DNA of 64,000 bases, taken from assembly GCA_014529385.2 (NCBI GenBank), contig CM043950.1:83524843-83588842 (forward strand), written 5' to 3'. This DNA is from Adiantum capillus-veneris. Lineage: Eukaryota; Streptophyta; Polypodiopsida; Polypodiales; Pteridaceae. Of this stretch, positions 22,778 through 34,199 are shown one piece after another (within the stretch, counting starts at the first letter, position 1; each line of letters starts with the position of its first letter). A program made the translations under genes and the position numbers. The notes under the pieces are model-generated. The model made no database searches and was not told where the DNA came from. It saw only the letters and a list, made by a program, of their open reading frames with translations.

Positions 22778-22903
22778 CTAGGCCCCTCTTAGGGGTGCTA
22801 GTGCCCAACATTGAGAGACAAATATAGAAAGACTTCTTTACTAGGCCCCTCTTAGGGGTGCTAGTGCCCAACACTGAGAGACAAATATAGAAAGACTTCT
22901 TTA
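22778..22903. repeat. 63-bp tandem duplication
   Basis: Two adjacent 63-bp copies starting CTAGGCCCCTCTTAGGGGTG (22778-22840 and 22841-22903) differ at one base (ACATTGAG versus ACACTGAG), indicating a recent duplication. Each holds an inverted repeat, CCCCTCTTAGGGG. Confidence 0.95.
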
Positions 22904-22929
22904 GGATTAGAGGTAAAGGGGGAGGATTT

Positions 22930-24450
22930 ATACCCAAGTAGGGTATGCCTTATTAGTATCCACAATATAGCCCTTCTAAAACCTTTTTCATAGAAAGCAT
23001 TTACCAAATGCTATATATCTTTACAAGGATCTTGGGAGCTTCTATTGCAAAATAGGATAGGATTCAATTGGAGAGGAGTTTCTTATGGGTCCGATTGTTA
23101 GGCCTATTGCTAGCTCTATGAATTTACCTTATAGGAACACAAGGTAAAAGTTCTACCTTTTTAGCCAAATATTTATGAAGTACCCCTTCTTGAATGACCA
23201 ACATAAGATTAAGAAAGGTAGTCTAGGAAGCCTTTTATCCTTCAATAATGAGTTTAGGAGGGTAATTTCTCTTATTTAATAAGAAATTTAGAATTTTGGT
23301 AGTCTATCAAAAGGATATCATCAAAATTATGAAGGGGTAGGCAAGGTCTACCAATTTCTCCTTATGGAGGGGAGACAATAGCATTTCCTTAAGGTAGTTA
23401 TATTCAAGGGCATAAATAAGATTACATCATATGGGTGGGCACGCTAATCCCATTGGTATTCCATTTGTTTGCTTATAGGAATTCTGGTACCATTGAACGT
23501 ACATATGGTTGGTTAACTAGGTATTGCTACCAATCACATCCTCAAGGTGGAAAGAGAGCCCATTTTTATACTTTGCTTTGAACCAAACCTCTTGCCGGTG
23601 ATAAGAGGGGGAACTATTGAAAGAAATAACCTTAGCAATAGCAAACTTAAAGGCACAGGTGATACGGTTATTCATGAGGGGGATTAACCCAAATTCACCA
23701 TAACGAGGGATGTTCTCATAATGTTTCTTAATATCTGCGGAGAACAAGGAGGATGCTACCTTTTGGAGGTTAGTAATGCAATCATAAATGGAATAAACAA
23801 TCCACCACCTTGGAGCTTAATTTTATTGAAAAGTAGTGGCTTTTGATTAAGCATCCTTGCTCTCTCCTCAAAAATGGGAGACAAGGTTTTAGCAAGCAAG
23901 CCATAAGCAAGGGTATCCCAAAAGAATAACTATTGGCTCCACGAGTGAGCCAACTCTTTTTATGGATTTTGTAAGAATCCATCAAGAAGGGGAGGGGTAA
24001 ATAATTGGGTAAGCACATCCTCTTAAGCATAGCATCCAATGTAGCAGTGGGATCTTCAGTACATCGAGTGAAATCAGGATTAGACAATATTTTTAATATT
24101 TTAATCTAAGTAAAGTTCGTACAAATAAAAAGCGAGTTTTCAGGGGACTTATCAATGCAAGCGATCAAGAACCTACTTCTGAGAGAATGAAAAATGATAT
24201 CCATGTCATTGTCAGGGGTGTAGCCAAACTTTTTGGGCAACCAGACTTGAAAGTATTTAAGGAAGCCTGCCCTAATGTTGTAGTTACCAAACAAAATGTG
24301 GGGGGGGGGGGGGGGGGGGGGGAGACAAGAATCCTCCATGTTAGGAGAATAAGAGGGAATGTGGTTTAGTACATATTGAATAACTATCTTCACCTTGGTA
24401 GGGATACTCAATTTCTTTGCTACAGTAAGTACATATCCCAATGCAAGCAC
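22930..24450 (-). pseudogene. Penelope-like reverse transcriptase, degenerate
   Basis: Minus-strand frames 24450-24106, 24087-23782, 23747-23517 and on to about 23280 follow one another. They carry DKSPENSLFICTNF, MDSYKIHKK (a P-x-x-K-x-H-K-like block), then FSADIKKHYENIP, which matches motif A of Penelope-like RTs (F-S-x-D-...-Y-x-N-I-P). Further on come GIPMGLACPP (motif B) and NFDDILLIDY (motif C, the catalytic Asp pair). Frameshifts and stops separate them. This order and these motif forms fit Penelope-like RTs better than LINE or LTR RTs. Assignment is from memory of family motifs, not a search. Confidence 0.65.
24300..24322. repeat. Poly(G) tract, 23 bp
   Basis: An uninterrupted run of G. 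Similar runs are at 29543-29560 and 57428-57446. It falls inside the Penelope-like RT remnant, where it is read as a proline run on the minus strand. Confidence 0.95.
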
Positions 24451-24614
24451 AAATCTAGGGTCCGAAGGGAGACAATAACAAGCAAGAGAATAAGGGGAAG
24501 CAGTAAAAATATCCTTTCAATTACATACTGCTAATTTAAGGATGGATTAAAGTTCTAGGTGAGCATGCATAATTCCCATAAAGGTGTCAGTTGAGGCTGT
24601 CCCACAACCCTAAG

Positions 24615-25832
24615 TCAATGTGTGTGTGTGTGTGTAGGTTGCAAGCAAGGAGTCAACATCAAGGGCTAAAGATGGTATGTGATAAAGGACTATCACTACC
24701 ATCACTAGAGAGAGAGAGAGAGAGAGTGTGTGTGTGTCTCAAAGCTTCACTCACAATTACTAATGATAGAGATACAATAAGTGATAATAAAAAAATAGAA
24801 TCTAAGACAAATATAATTTAAAATTAAAAAGGTTTTTAGGTACAAAAAAAATAAGCAGCTGGTGTTCTAAGTACATACAAACTAGAAGGTAAATGCATGA
24901 GCACTTAAAGCACCATCACAACCAACAACCAGAGAAGAAGTTAGATAGTGGAAGGCATGTGTAAAAAAAGAAACCCACGTGTTAAAGATGTCCACCCTAA
25001 GCACATAGCATCAAGTGCCTTCAAGAAAGCTTGAAAAAAACACATGAGCAAAGCCCTTATAGACGGCTTGGCGTCAGGGATTTAATATTCACATGATCAT
25101 GCAAAATTTCTTGTGATCACAATGTTTATAATCATATTCACATAATCACAATTAACATGATCACTAAAAATCCGATAAGTGGTGACATGGAAACCCACCA
25201 AAACCCCACAAACTTACATGTTTTTCATCATGAGATTACTAGGAAACTATGTGAGCCCTAAATCAAGCTCGTTAAGAAATGAAAAAGTCCCAGCGAGCTT
25301 ACCGAGCTGGATGATTTCTATAGATTAAGGGAAAGTCATGTGAATATTTAATGTGATCACTCAATGTTATTAGCATGTTCACATGTTTGTGATCACATTA
25401 ATGAAATCCCTGCTTGGCGTGTATGTATTAGTAGGGACCAAGCGACTATTCAAAGAATTCTAAAGTCTTGATATCATGCACTACCGCTTTGAGGTAGTAT
25501 GTCTCATGTTACACCAAATTAAAAAAAAAAACCTCTTTTAAGGCCATGGCCCCTCATGTGTAGAGTATCGGTATGGTGGAGCCGTCCCTTAACTAAAAAA
25601 TGCAAGGTAATGAGAGCAGTAAGCCCATATTGGTGGAGCGTAATTCATGCAAAAAGTAGTAGGGGTTTTTATTTTATGATAACTTCCACACAAGGCCAAT
25701 ATTGGAATTATTTTTCTAAGGCTAGCGTGAAAATTATAGAAGAGAAAGAGGCTAGGCGGTTGTTTTTATGGACAAGTAAGTCATAGGTGCAAAAAATACT
25801 TAAGTAGAAGCCTGTTCAAGTGAAATTAGGCA

Positions 25833-25840
<8 letters not shown>
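24615..25840. repeat. Right direct repeat of the Penelope-like element
   Basis: A direct copy of 21905-22740, longer because of a 338-bp hAT-like MITE and a (GA)n(GT)n tract near 24710. Overall divergence is well above that between the LTRs at 2-14 kb. It ends at a (GT)n tract, the left copy at a short GTGT. Confidence 0.85.
25067..25420. mobile_element. hAT-type MITE (338 bp) with 8-bp target duplication
   Basis: The element is 25075-25412, flanked by CTTGGCGT on both sides (25067-25074 and 25413-25420). It starts CAGGGATTTAAT and its other end reads, on the opposite strand, CAGGGATTTCAT, giving terminal inverted repeats. 8-bp duplications and short CAGGG-type ends are known for the hAT superfamily. 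Five TGATCA palindromes near both ends (25094, 25114, 25158, 25354, 25390) look like subterminal binding repeats. The paralogous site at about 22310-22330 lacks the element. It has no coding capacity. Confidence 0.92.

Positions 25841-25918
<78 letters not shown>
25839..25918. repeat. Compound (GT)n(GA)n microsatellite
   Basis: About 36 bp of GT directly followed by 44 bp of GA at the end of the right direct repeat. Confidence 0.95.
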
Positions 25919-25921
<3 letters not shown>

Positions 25922-25998
25922 AGTTTTTAACGTAGAAGTAAAAATTACAAGAGATCTCAAAGATCTATCCAATGGGGCTTGAACTCAAGATGTGCTAC

Positions 25999-26000
<2 letters not shown>

Positions 26001-26068
<68 letters not shown>
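26001..26068. repeat. (GA)n microsatellite
   Basis: 68 bp of uninterrupted GA. The flanks have no gene; up to 26740 I see only AT-rich unassigned sequence. Confidence 0.95.
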
Positions 26069-26072
<4 letters not shown>

Positions 26073-26751
26073 CTTGCATCCTCTATTCCCCTTGTGATCC
26101 CTCTCTACTATAGTTATCGACACGTGAATGTTAAGTGCCCCTTCCACTATGTCCCTTTTTGAGGCATGCATACTCAATTCTAAGGACATTGGGTGTGAGC
26201 TTGGGTCATTGCATTTTACCCATCTCTCATGGACAATGTCCTCAGGGACTCTTTAATGGCTGACCCCATTGTAGTAGGACACCAAAGTTTCCCTGAAAAC
26301 ATCTCCAATATGGAATAAAGTTCATGCTTTTAGTAACAAAGCTGTTGTTCTCTATTTCACTGGTCACCTCTCCCTATCAATGAGATAATTTGGGCTCATA
26401 GATCAGGGCCTTATGAGAGTTGTGGTGGACAAAATCTTCTATGTAGGTTTAAGTCTTTTTGAAGTTTTGTTTTAAAAATATAAGGATCAAGAGAGTTTCT
26501 TGTCATCTCCTAGTGTCATATTGTGTGGTCAAGTTGTTCATGTCATTACTTGGCAATCGATTTTTCTTATTAAGGAGAACTTATTGTAGAAATTCCTTGT
26601 ATGTGTGGAATTTTGTGTATTCTCTTTCCTAATTATGGCTTTCCATTCAAGAGATTTCACTCTCCCTAGGAGAAGTCCTCTTTTGTCCTACCATTAATTT
26701 CCCTAATTGAAATTTTGCGTGTATAATGTGGAATAACCATAGAGATTCTTC

Positions 26752-27290
26752 TTGAGTAGGCAAGAAGAGTTTCTATGTATCTTAGATGGGGGAATCTTGT
26801 GGGCTCTTGCTATCATTGTGGCAAATTGGGGCACTATTTTGAAAGCAACCCCACTCTTAGTACTAGCTCTGTTCTCCTCATCTCTTTATATCAGGCTTGC
26901 AACAAGGCAGTGGTTCCCAAAGAGCAGATATTTGTTAAGACATTCATAGACCTAGAAGACATACCCTTTGCTAACTTTGTTCCTCAATATCAAAACATGG
27001 GGACTCCAAACCTCCTTCAACCAAATTCTGGTTCACTTGGACTCCTGGATTTGTCAAACCACCTCAGTCCTATTGGGTGGCTCTTAATAAAACTAATTTA
27101 GTCAAACCCCCTAACCAAGCCTCTTCATCTTGCCCTGTGAGCAATGTGGACAAAGGGAAACAATCAGTTGACAAGATGGATTTCTCCAACCCAAGAAGAC
27201 TTTTAATTTATGCAATTTCGCCTCAGGTTACAACTCTACCAACATGTTTGAAGTGCTTTCGGAAATCCCCTCTCCTGAGACTTTAGCAGC
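26752..27290 (+). pseudogene. LINE ORF1-like with CCHC zinc knuckle
   Basis: The frame at 26775 gives SCYHCGKLGHYFESNP, a CX2CX4HX4C knuckle whose last Cys is Ser. The next frame (27077-27286) continues with a Pro/Ser-rich tail. This matches the C-terminal nucleic-acid-binding part of ORF1 of plant L1-type LINEs, just before the endonuclease. Confidence 0.6.
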
Positions 27291-27399
27291 CTTGGACCAA
27301 GCAGTCCACACCTATCAACAATCCAAGGCAGCATGGGACCCTCCTATACATCTAGAGGTGAATATGTAGGAGGCAGAGGATGAAACAATACAAACTGTT

Positions 27400-28330
27400 T
27401 AGAGTACTCATCTATGAGGGTAGCATCCTACAATGTTAGATGCATCAATGATATTACCAAGCTTTGGAATCTTCACAAGTATTTTCTGTAGCATGACCTT
27501 GATGTGGTATCTGTGCAAGAACACAAAATTCATAAGAGGGTCGGAGCCCTGATGCATTATCGTGGTTATCTTATGTACTATGGGGGGTAGATATACTTTT
27601 GTGTTCTCACTATCCTAAAAGCTTCCCTGAAGCCACTTTGGCTCTTGGATCATCCTTCTGGTCGTTTTTCAATATTTGAAGTTCAATCAAGATTTGGCTC
27701 TCTTCATCTTAGCAATGTGTATGCTCATCACAATGTGCATGAAAGGAAAGCTTTATGGTAGTGGATTTTGTCTACCCCTGTTCAAGAGGGCCTTTTAGTA
27801 GGGTACTTCAATATAGTAAGAGGATCAATGGATACCACTTATTTAGATTCTCTAGAAGGGGCTAAAGAGTAGGCTACTTGGGATGAGATGTGCCTTAAAT
27901 GGCATATGAAAGATAGCTGGGAGACTACATCCCCTTCATCTATTTGATTCACTTTCCACTCATCTTCTCACAATCACTCCTGGTCTAAAGTTAGATAGTA
28001 TTTATTTTTTGGATACAAAGTACTCCCCCACAAAGCCATTATGAAGGTGGACATCCAATACACACTGTCAAGCACTACATTAATCCTTTGATTTCCTGGC
28101 TGCAGATTTGTTCTGGGATGCACTTAGTTGGAGATCTATTTTTAGATGCACCATTCTAACAAAAATGTGGGTAAATATGTGGCTGAAGAGGATCATCAAG
28201 CCTCTATAGAGCACCTCATGGAGTAATAGAGAAACTTACTACAATGGTAGAGTCTCATGTATTGAATCAAGGGCAACTAGATAAGCTATTTGTAGCAAGA
28301 CATGTACTCCAGGATGAGGAACATAAAAAA
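27400..28330 (+). pseudogene. LINE ORF2 endonuclease region, degenerate
   Basis: The plus strand from about 27480 reads LDVVSVQEHKI, equivalent to the QE(T/H) motif of AP-type endonucleases that start LINE ORF2. LSNVYAHHN follows and corresponds to the NVY box. VGYFNIV matches the GDFN box with its Asp changed to Tyr. In-frame stops are frequent, so the domain is dead. Confidence 0.6.
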
Positions 28331-28405
28331 GGTCAAAAATATCATTTTTTGTGTCGACAACATGCATTGATTGATAACTAGGATGCTTCAAATGGGTTCT
28401 TTAAC

Positions 28406-29503
28406 ATGTTAAGAAATAAAAGAAAGCATGAATTCATGGTGACTCTAAATTGTACTCATGGTACAACATTCACAAAGGGGGAGGATATTATGTATGAATG
28501 TGAAGAACACTATACTCAGCTTCTGAACTTCTTTTTGACATTGGATGGAAATAGAAAAAAATCAATTGATACCTTGCTTAAGACAGTAGATCCTTGCATT
28601 TATCTCTCCAAAACTGCTAGACCGGATGCTCCATTTGAGATGGAAGAGCTCAAAAATTCTCCTAGCAAGCTTCCTAATGATAAGACCCCAAGCATGTGTG
28701 AGTTATCAAAAGAATTTGTCTCTCTATACTAGGAAGACCTCAAGCATATCATCCATGCTCTAATCAATGCTAGTTGGGAGACTTAATGTTTGGACCCCTC
28801 TTTAAGACAGAGGATCATAAAACTTATTCCTAGAAAGGACTTTCATACCTTTTTGGATCATTTTAGACCCATCACTATGACGGGTATCCTCTACAAAACC
28901 GTTGCTAAGGCCATCTCTATACGCATCATGCCTTATCTTTAGAAATGTATTCACGCATCTCAAACAGGATTTACTACATTGAGATCAATATTTGACAACA
29001 TATTTATGGTTCATATGGGGATTGAGCATTCTCAAAGAACAAACCAGGATATTTTCTTGCTATAGATGGACTTTTCTAATGCTTTTGATACAACTCAATG
29101 GGATTTTATATCTAAGAGCATGGCTAGATTACGTTCTGGGCGAGAAATGAGGAGATGTATCTATCTATTGGGCCAAAATGCCTCATCTAGAATACTTGTC
29201 AATGGGAGACTGTCCAACAAGGTGCCCATGAATCACTCTGTGCATCAAGGTTTCCCAAGTAGTCCAATCATGTATGTTGTTGCCTCGCATCCCTTTTTTG
29301 CATATCTAGATAAGTTAGCTACAAATAATAAAACATGGGGACTTCAGATTCCCACCAAGAAGCTCATCAGTCAAGGCTATGCCAAAGATACTTTCCTATT
29401 TTTAACAGTAAACAATGTAAATGTCTCTAGATGTACTGCTTTCCTTGATCTGCTTTCATTGGCCTCTGGTCTGAATGTTAATCATGTCCAAAGACAGCGT
29501 TGA
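28406..29503 (+). pseudogene. LINE ORF2 reverse transcriptase, degenerate
   Basis: Two long frames (28406-28732 and 29066-29503) are joined by a stretch reading LIPRKDFHTFLDHFRPITM, equivalent to the (L)IPK...FRPI(S/T)L block. Then come MDFSNAFDTTQWDF (the catalytic D-x-x-K-A-F-D box), VHQGFPSSPIMYVVA (QGxPxSP) and SQGYAKDTFLFL, where the YADD box has become YAKD, losing a catalytic Asp. Several in-frame stops (near 28733, 28940, 29063). Confidence 0.85.
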
Positions 29504-29542
29504 TTAATGTCAATACACGCAATTTTGATAATTCAATATGGA

Positions 29543-29560
29543 GGGGGGGGGGGGGGGGGG
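29543..29560. repeat. Poly(G) tract, 18 bp
   Basis: An uninterrupted run of G inside the LINE remnant; compare 24300-24322 and 57428-57446. Confidence 0.95.
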
Positions 29561-30600
29561 CGGATACCTCATGGTACTATTTTTCTTCATCTAGGATACC
29601 TTGTTGGAATTCATGTAACTCAATTTCAAGTTCAAAAGTGGGTGCTACATAGAGTGTATCAGAAGGTGGCCTCTTGAATTTGTCACGATTGGCCATTCCA
29701 TGTTAGAATTAGAAGGATACAAGCCATTTTTTGCCATATCTTCTGTATTACCTGCCTTTATTGGATTGGTCATAGAAGAACTTGAAACAATTTAACTCTA
29801 AACTAAGTCATTTTCCATGAGGGAAGCCCAAAGCCTCAACTGCCCTCATTGCCTGGGACACAGTAGCAACCCTGTGAGGCCAAGGGGGTACATGTATAAT
29901 AAATTTGGCTATACATGCCAATTCACGTAGAGCAACTTTTATGAAGTACATGTTGTTGAAGGATAGTCATTAGGCCTTCTATGCATGGTCAATCATATAT
30001 CATTCTTTTGTTTACTTTCATGGCACCTAGAATATATGCCCTCATGGGAAAAACCCTTCACAACAATTCAATTGGACACTGGATATGACACTTCTAGTAT
30101 GCTAGTTCACGCTTGGAAAAACATATGCGCTAAACTTATATGGAAAGGCAGGGCATGCTACATTGGAAACTCTCTTGGGCAAGAAAATGTGTTTTGGAGT
30201 TTTCTTTCTAAAAAGCCACCCACACACTTTTGATTGGCAAACAACCACTTCGCATGCGCAGAAAGGGCATCCGGTCCATCGCTCAAGTTTTAGACTATCA
30301 TAATCTATTGGTGTTATTTTTGCAGGCCCACAGACTGTACAATTTACAACACAAAATTTTTATTGCTTGGAATATGTTGTAGATGTTCATGAACAATTAA
30401 GATATCCCCATCAATTAGGATCTGACAAATCAACATAGAGATTGGAAATTACCTTCTTACATAGTTAATTGGTGAATGGCTAGGACTCACGTATTATACC
30501 AAGATCTCACTCCTACCGCTCTCACATTTGAGAGATGCAACAAGAACTAGAAGCGTAACAAGGATCATAATTGGTGGTCAAATGTGTCCGGACTTCATTT

Positions 30601-31341
30601 GTGCTATATAGGCACAAAGTGTTTTTCTAGAGAGTTATTCTTGGAGGCTTGCCCACTGCTGATTATTTGGCTAAGAAGCAAAGAGGTGATGGTAAATGCC
30701 TTTATGTAAAAATAGGAGAAACAGTCATGCATGTAAGTTTGGTAAGAATGGTGGTGGAACCTGACTTGGGGTATCAAGATCACCAAGTATAGAATCACAT
30801 TTTCTCTCATCACAGTTAAAGACCAAGCCATGAACCAATGCTTACACTCCTTCAGAGTAGAGGGATCTTGATCCCCAAGTGAATATTGCTGAGCAAGCAA
30901 TAATCAACACCAACAAAGACAAAAAGATAAGGACATGCGATACTTGATCATCATTAAGGAAACCAACCCTTGCCTTTTCACTTTTGGATCAAGGGATATC
31001 CAACATAGCAATTAAATCCATTAAAGCTTTAATCCTAAAAAGTTTCCTAAGCATATCTAGTCAAGCATATAAATTAGCACGTCTCTCAGAAGGAAAATCC
31101 AAAAGCTAGGATATGAATCTTATAAACTCTCAAACTTTGCATTTTAAAATATGGAAATCCTATTTTAATTACTTTATTGCTTAGCAGTTCTCTTACAATG
31201 CAAAGCCCAAAAGTTATAAACATATTCTTGATAAGGGCATGGCCAGCTTAGTTATTAGTAAACCGCGACAGGTTCTAATTATGGCAGGTATAGAGGCTCA
31301 GAGCATCATGGGCATTAGCAAGAAGTGAGAGGGAGAGCGAG
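30601..31341. other. Intergenic sequence, no gene recognised
   Basis: AT-rich sequence between the LINE and the chromovirus. A 98-aa minus-strand frame (30604-30900) has no motif that I trust. Confidence 0.4.
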
Positions 31342-31464
31342 TGAAAGGGTGGTGGTTATGCGTGTGCTAGTCTCCGCCCAACCGTGCTATCTTATACCCT
31401 CCCCCTAGCATAGACACTGTCCGATTGTGCCGGTGGTCTTGCCCATAGGACCCATTTCCTTACA
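31342..31464 (-). repeat. 3' LTR of the chromovirus (123 bp)
   Basis: TGAAAGGGTGG...CTTACA, equal in length to 36941-37063 and differing from it at about 15 positions. LTRs this short are unusual; most plant Ty3 elements have several hundred bp or more. Confidence 0.85.
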
Positions 31465-31480
31465 TTACGCCCCCCTTGGA
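31465..31480 (-). other. Polypurine tract of the chromovirus
   Basis: On the minus strand CCAAGGGGGGCGTAA lies directly before the 3' LTR (TGTAAGG). Confidence 0.8.
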
Positions 31481-32055
31481 TAATCGGTTTCATCCTCAAA
31501 AACGAACGTAAGAAAATGTTTCTTAAGTGCGAAGACATTCTCCCATGTAGAACCTTCTTCAGGTCTATCTAGCCATTTTACCAACACCTGTCGTCTGACA
31601 TGATATTTGGTGCGAAGCCATGAGAATCCAAAATCTTTTTGGGCTCATGAGGAATGCTTGGCAGTTCGATAAGGTCAACTAACACACCTGTGTCAATGAC
31701 ATTATCATTCTGTCCTAGCTATTTTCGTAAACGGCTAACATGAAAAACGGGATGAACTCGTGACTGCTCTGGGAAAGCTAACTTATAGGCCACTTGACCT
31801 CTTGTCTCCTTCTTCAAAAGTAGCAAAACGACGATGCTCATCTTCGTATTTCTTATATCGAACTTGAGCTTGCTTAACATTTTGTCGAGCAACTCGAAGC
31901 ATGTCAAAATGGTCTCGGAGAAAATCCTTCGCTTGCTGTATCTTCTCCTTAGCCAACCCCACCGTAACGGGTGATCTAGGTTTAAATCCATACAAAAGCA
32001 TAAATGGACTAACCCCTGTAGTCACATGCTTTGAACTATTATAAGCAAATTCCAA
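31481..32055 (-). pseudogene. Integrase C-terminus and chromodomain
   Basis: The frame 32055-31783 reads EFAYNSSKHVTTG and PFMLLYGFKP, the block after the catalytic Glu, then a charged helix. The next frame ends with SRVHPVFHVSRLRK, the standard end of the integrase core of chromoviruses, followed by a stop. Farther down comes LVDLIELPSIPHEPKKILDS and, after a shift, VLVKWLDRPEEGSTWEN, which is the W-x-(G/R)-x-P-x-x-x-x-T-W-E signature of a chromodomain. Chromodomains direct insertion to modified chromatin; here stops and shifts make it non-functional. Confidence 0.88.
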
Positions 32056-32059
32056 TATA

Positions 32060-32861
32060 AGTAAGTAGTCTTCCCAATTTGTTTGCTTCTTGCTAACGTA
32101 CGCTCATAGCATATCCTCTAGCACTTGATTAGCTCTTTCTATTTGACCATCCGCTTGTGGATGATCAGACGTACTTAGATTAAGTTTAGTTTCCAACTTT
32201 TGGAACATAGCTCTCCATAAGTGATTATCGAACACAGCTCTTCATAAGTGATTATCGAACTTTTGATCTCTGTCACTAATGATACTAGTTGGAAGACCGT
32301 AGAGTTTATATATATGCTCTACAAATAGCCATGCTAATTCCGGTGTCTTAACCGTAGTCTTAGTGGGAATGAATGGACCCATCTTGGTGAGACGGTCTAC
32401 AATTACCCATATGGCATCATGGCCACGATTTGTAGTAGGTAGTCCTACTACAAAATCCATAGAGACACTCTCCCACTTACCTTGTGGAATCTCTAAAGGA
32501 TGTAAAAGGCCACCTACCTTGAGGTGCTCTGCCTTATTAACTTGGCGTTGTTGGCAGTTTAGTACGTACTCTTGAACATCATGATGTAAGCCCGACCAAT
32601 AAAATTTCCATCTAACTAGGGCATACGTCTTATGAATACTTGGATGACCAGCACTTGGACTATCGTGAAACTCAAATAAGATTTGTCGCCTGGTGTCTGA
32701 GTCCTTTGGCACACATACTCTACCTTTGTGGAGTAAGTAGCCATCATCAATGGAAAAATTCTTCCATCTCTTAAGCTCTTCCTGAGTAGGGGTGGAGCTC
32801 TGCGTGTTGGAGTTTTTATCTGTGCATGCACATACATGTTGATCTGGCTATACACAGGCAT
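32060..32861 (-). pseudogene. Integrase zinc domain and catalytic core
   Basis: Frame 32712-32242: EFHDSPSAGHPSIHKTY and NCQQRQ (the second Cys of the CX2C pair is Arg), then VSMDFVVGLP (first Asp) and ISDRDQKF (second Asp). The Glu region lies near 32140-32170 as DHPQADGQIERA in another frame. A tandem duplication of about 24 bp near 32208-32260 (TAAGTGATTATCGAAC twice) disrupts the frame between. The upstream piece to 32861 is the linker from RNase H. Confidence 0.85.
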
Positions 32862-33525
32862 GTGAGTGTGAGGGATCCCTTTTTAAAATTGCACTCCACA
32901 CTTTATCATATGCTTGATCTTGTGCACACTTGCCATGTAATGACTCTAAAATTCCACTCTTTATTTTCGTGGAAGCAAGTGAACTAATCTGAGGCATCTG
33001 ACTTAGTGCATCCGCTACTACATTATATTGCCCCTTGCGATATCGTAGCTTACAATCATAATCTTGAAGGATTTCGGCCCATCTAGCTTTACGGCCTTTC
33101 AAGTCCGTTTGAGTAGTAAACCACTTGATACTCTCATGGTCAAAAACTACTTCAAACTCGGCACCATATAAATAGTGTCGCCACTTTCGTAAATCATGAA
33201 TTTTGGCATAGAGCTCTCTCTCATAGATAGAATAATTATGTTGAGCTCTATCTAACTTTTTACTTTCAAAGGCTATAGGTCTTCCCTCCTGGAGAAGTTC
33301 TGCACCAACTGCTTTATCAATAGCATCAATCTCTACCACAAACGGCTTAAGTGGGTCGACGATTGCTAGGATGGGAGCAGTGGCTATAACTACCTTGAGT
33401 TGTTTGAAACTGCGTTTTTGGGCTTCTTCCCAAGAAAAGATCTTACCTTTTGCTTTAAGTTGATCCATCATAGTAACAACAATTTTGGCATAATCACGGA
33501 TATATTGTCGATAAAATCCAGCCAT
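32848..33525 (-). pseudogene. RNase H of the chromovirus
   Basis: 225 codons open. It begins with GFYRQYIRDYAKI, the RT connection, then FSWEEAQKRSFKQLK, a degenerate (D/A)xxxGAxLxQ stretch (AVGAELLQEGRPIAFESKKL), YSIYERELYAKIHDLRKWRHYLYG and FTTQTDLKGRKARW, all standard Ty3 RNase H positions, and YNVVADALSQ at the end. Only one RNase H is present, unlike the element at 2-14 kb. Confidence 0.88.
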
Positions 33526-33714
33526 GCCTAAAAATATTTGAAGCCCCTCAACCCGTGTTGGGATGTGGCCATTGAAGAATGGTAGTGACCTTGTCCGTGT
33601 CCATCTTGATGCCAGAATAAGAGATCACATGACCGAGGTAATGTATCTTTGTTTTAAAGAATCGCACTTGCTTTACTTAGCATACAGCACGTGAGCTCGT
33701 AGCTGTTCCAACAC

Positions 33715-34190
33715 TTATCGTAAGTGTTCTATGTGTTCATCTTCAGTCTTATTGTAAATGAGAATGTCATCAAGGAAAACCACAACAAATTTTCCAAGAT
33801 GGGGATGTAAGACACTATCCATGAGTGTCATAAATATAGCTGGAGCATTGGTTAGACCAAAAGGCATAACCAAATATTCAAAATGCCCGAACCGTGTTCT
33901 AAGGGCAGTTTTGGAGATACCTTGTACAAGGATACGCACCTGGTGGTATCTTGAACGAAGATCTATCTTTGTATGTATCTTGCCCCATGGAGTTGATCAA
34001 ACAAGTCATCTAATCTTCGTAGAGGATACTTGTTCTTGATGGTTATGGTGTTTAATCCGTGATAATCTAGCGAAGTGCTAGGTCTAATGAAACCACGAGC
34101 GAGGTAGTCATCCAACTGACTCTCAACCTCCTTGGCTTGTTTAGCACTCATACGATAAGGTGGTTTACTCACCGGTTTAATGCCTGGCAA
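33715..34190 (-). pseudogene. Reverse transcriptase of the chromovirus, with internal deletion
   Basis: The first frame (34190-33963) holds the fingers: [18 protein letters not shown] jumps straight to [19 protein letters not shown], missing about 20 residues that normally lie between them. The second frame (33939-33715) has [17 protein letters not shown] and [11 protein letters not shown], the FLDD catalytic box. A frameshift near 33950 and poorly matching sequence to 33525 separate it from RNase H. Confidence 0.88.
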
Positions 34191-34199
34191 GACATCTAT

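Larger units (their letters stand above)
21885..25845 (-). mobile_element. Penelope-like retroelement remnant with flanking direct repeats
   Basis: A decayed minus-strand RT with Penelope-like motifs (about 22930-24450) lies between two direct repeats (about 21905-22740 and 24615-25840). Penelope-like elements are known to carry LTR-like direct repeats, often as a partial tandem copy, so the layout fits. No GIY-YIG endonuclease motif could be found; some families lack it and the remnant is decayed. Element ends and target duplication were not defined. The alternative is a non-autonomous repeat that happens to flank an RT fragment. Confidence 0.55.
26740..30600 (+). mobile_element. LINE (L1-like) retrotransposon, decayed
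   Basis: Plus-strand order: an ORF1-like protein with a zinc knuckle, an endonuclease-like region, a non-LTR RT, and a tail. All parts have stops or shifts. It contains a poly(G) run at 29543-29560 inside the ORF2 remnant. No clear poly(A) tail or target duplication was seen, so the ends are approximate. Confidence 0.75.

Noticed and set aside
22950-23000. Possible GIY-YIG endonuclease for the Penelope-like element
   Set aside because: A GIPYLG-like string near 22960 lacks the spacing and downstream Arg/Glu of GIY-YIG domains.
30604-30900. 98-aa minus-strand ORF considered as a Ty1/copia RNase H fragment
   Set aside because: No catalytic or structural motif of copia RNase H could be found, and flanking frames gave no copia RT.
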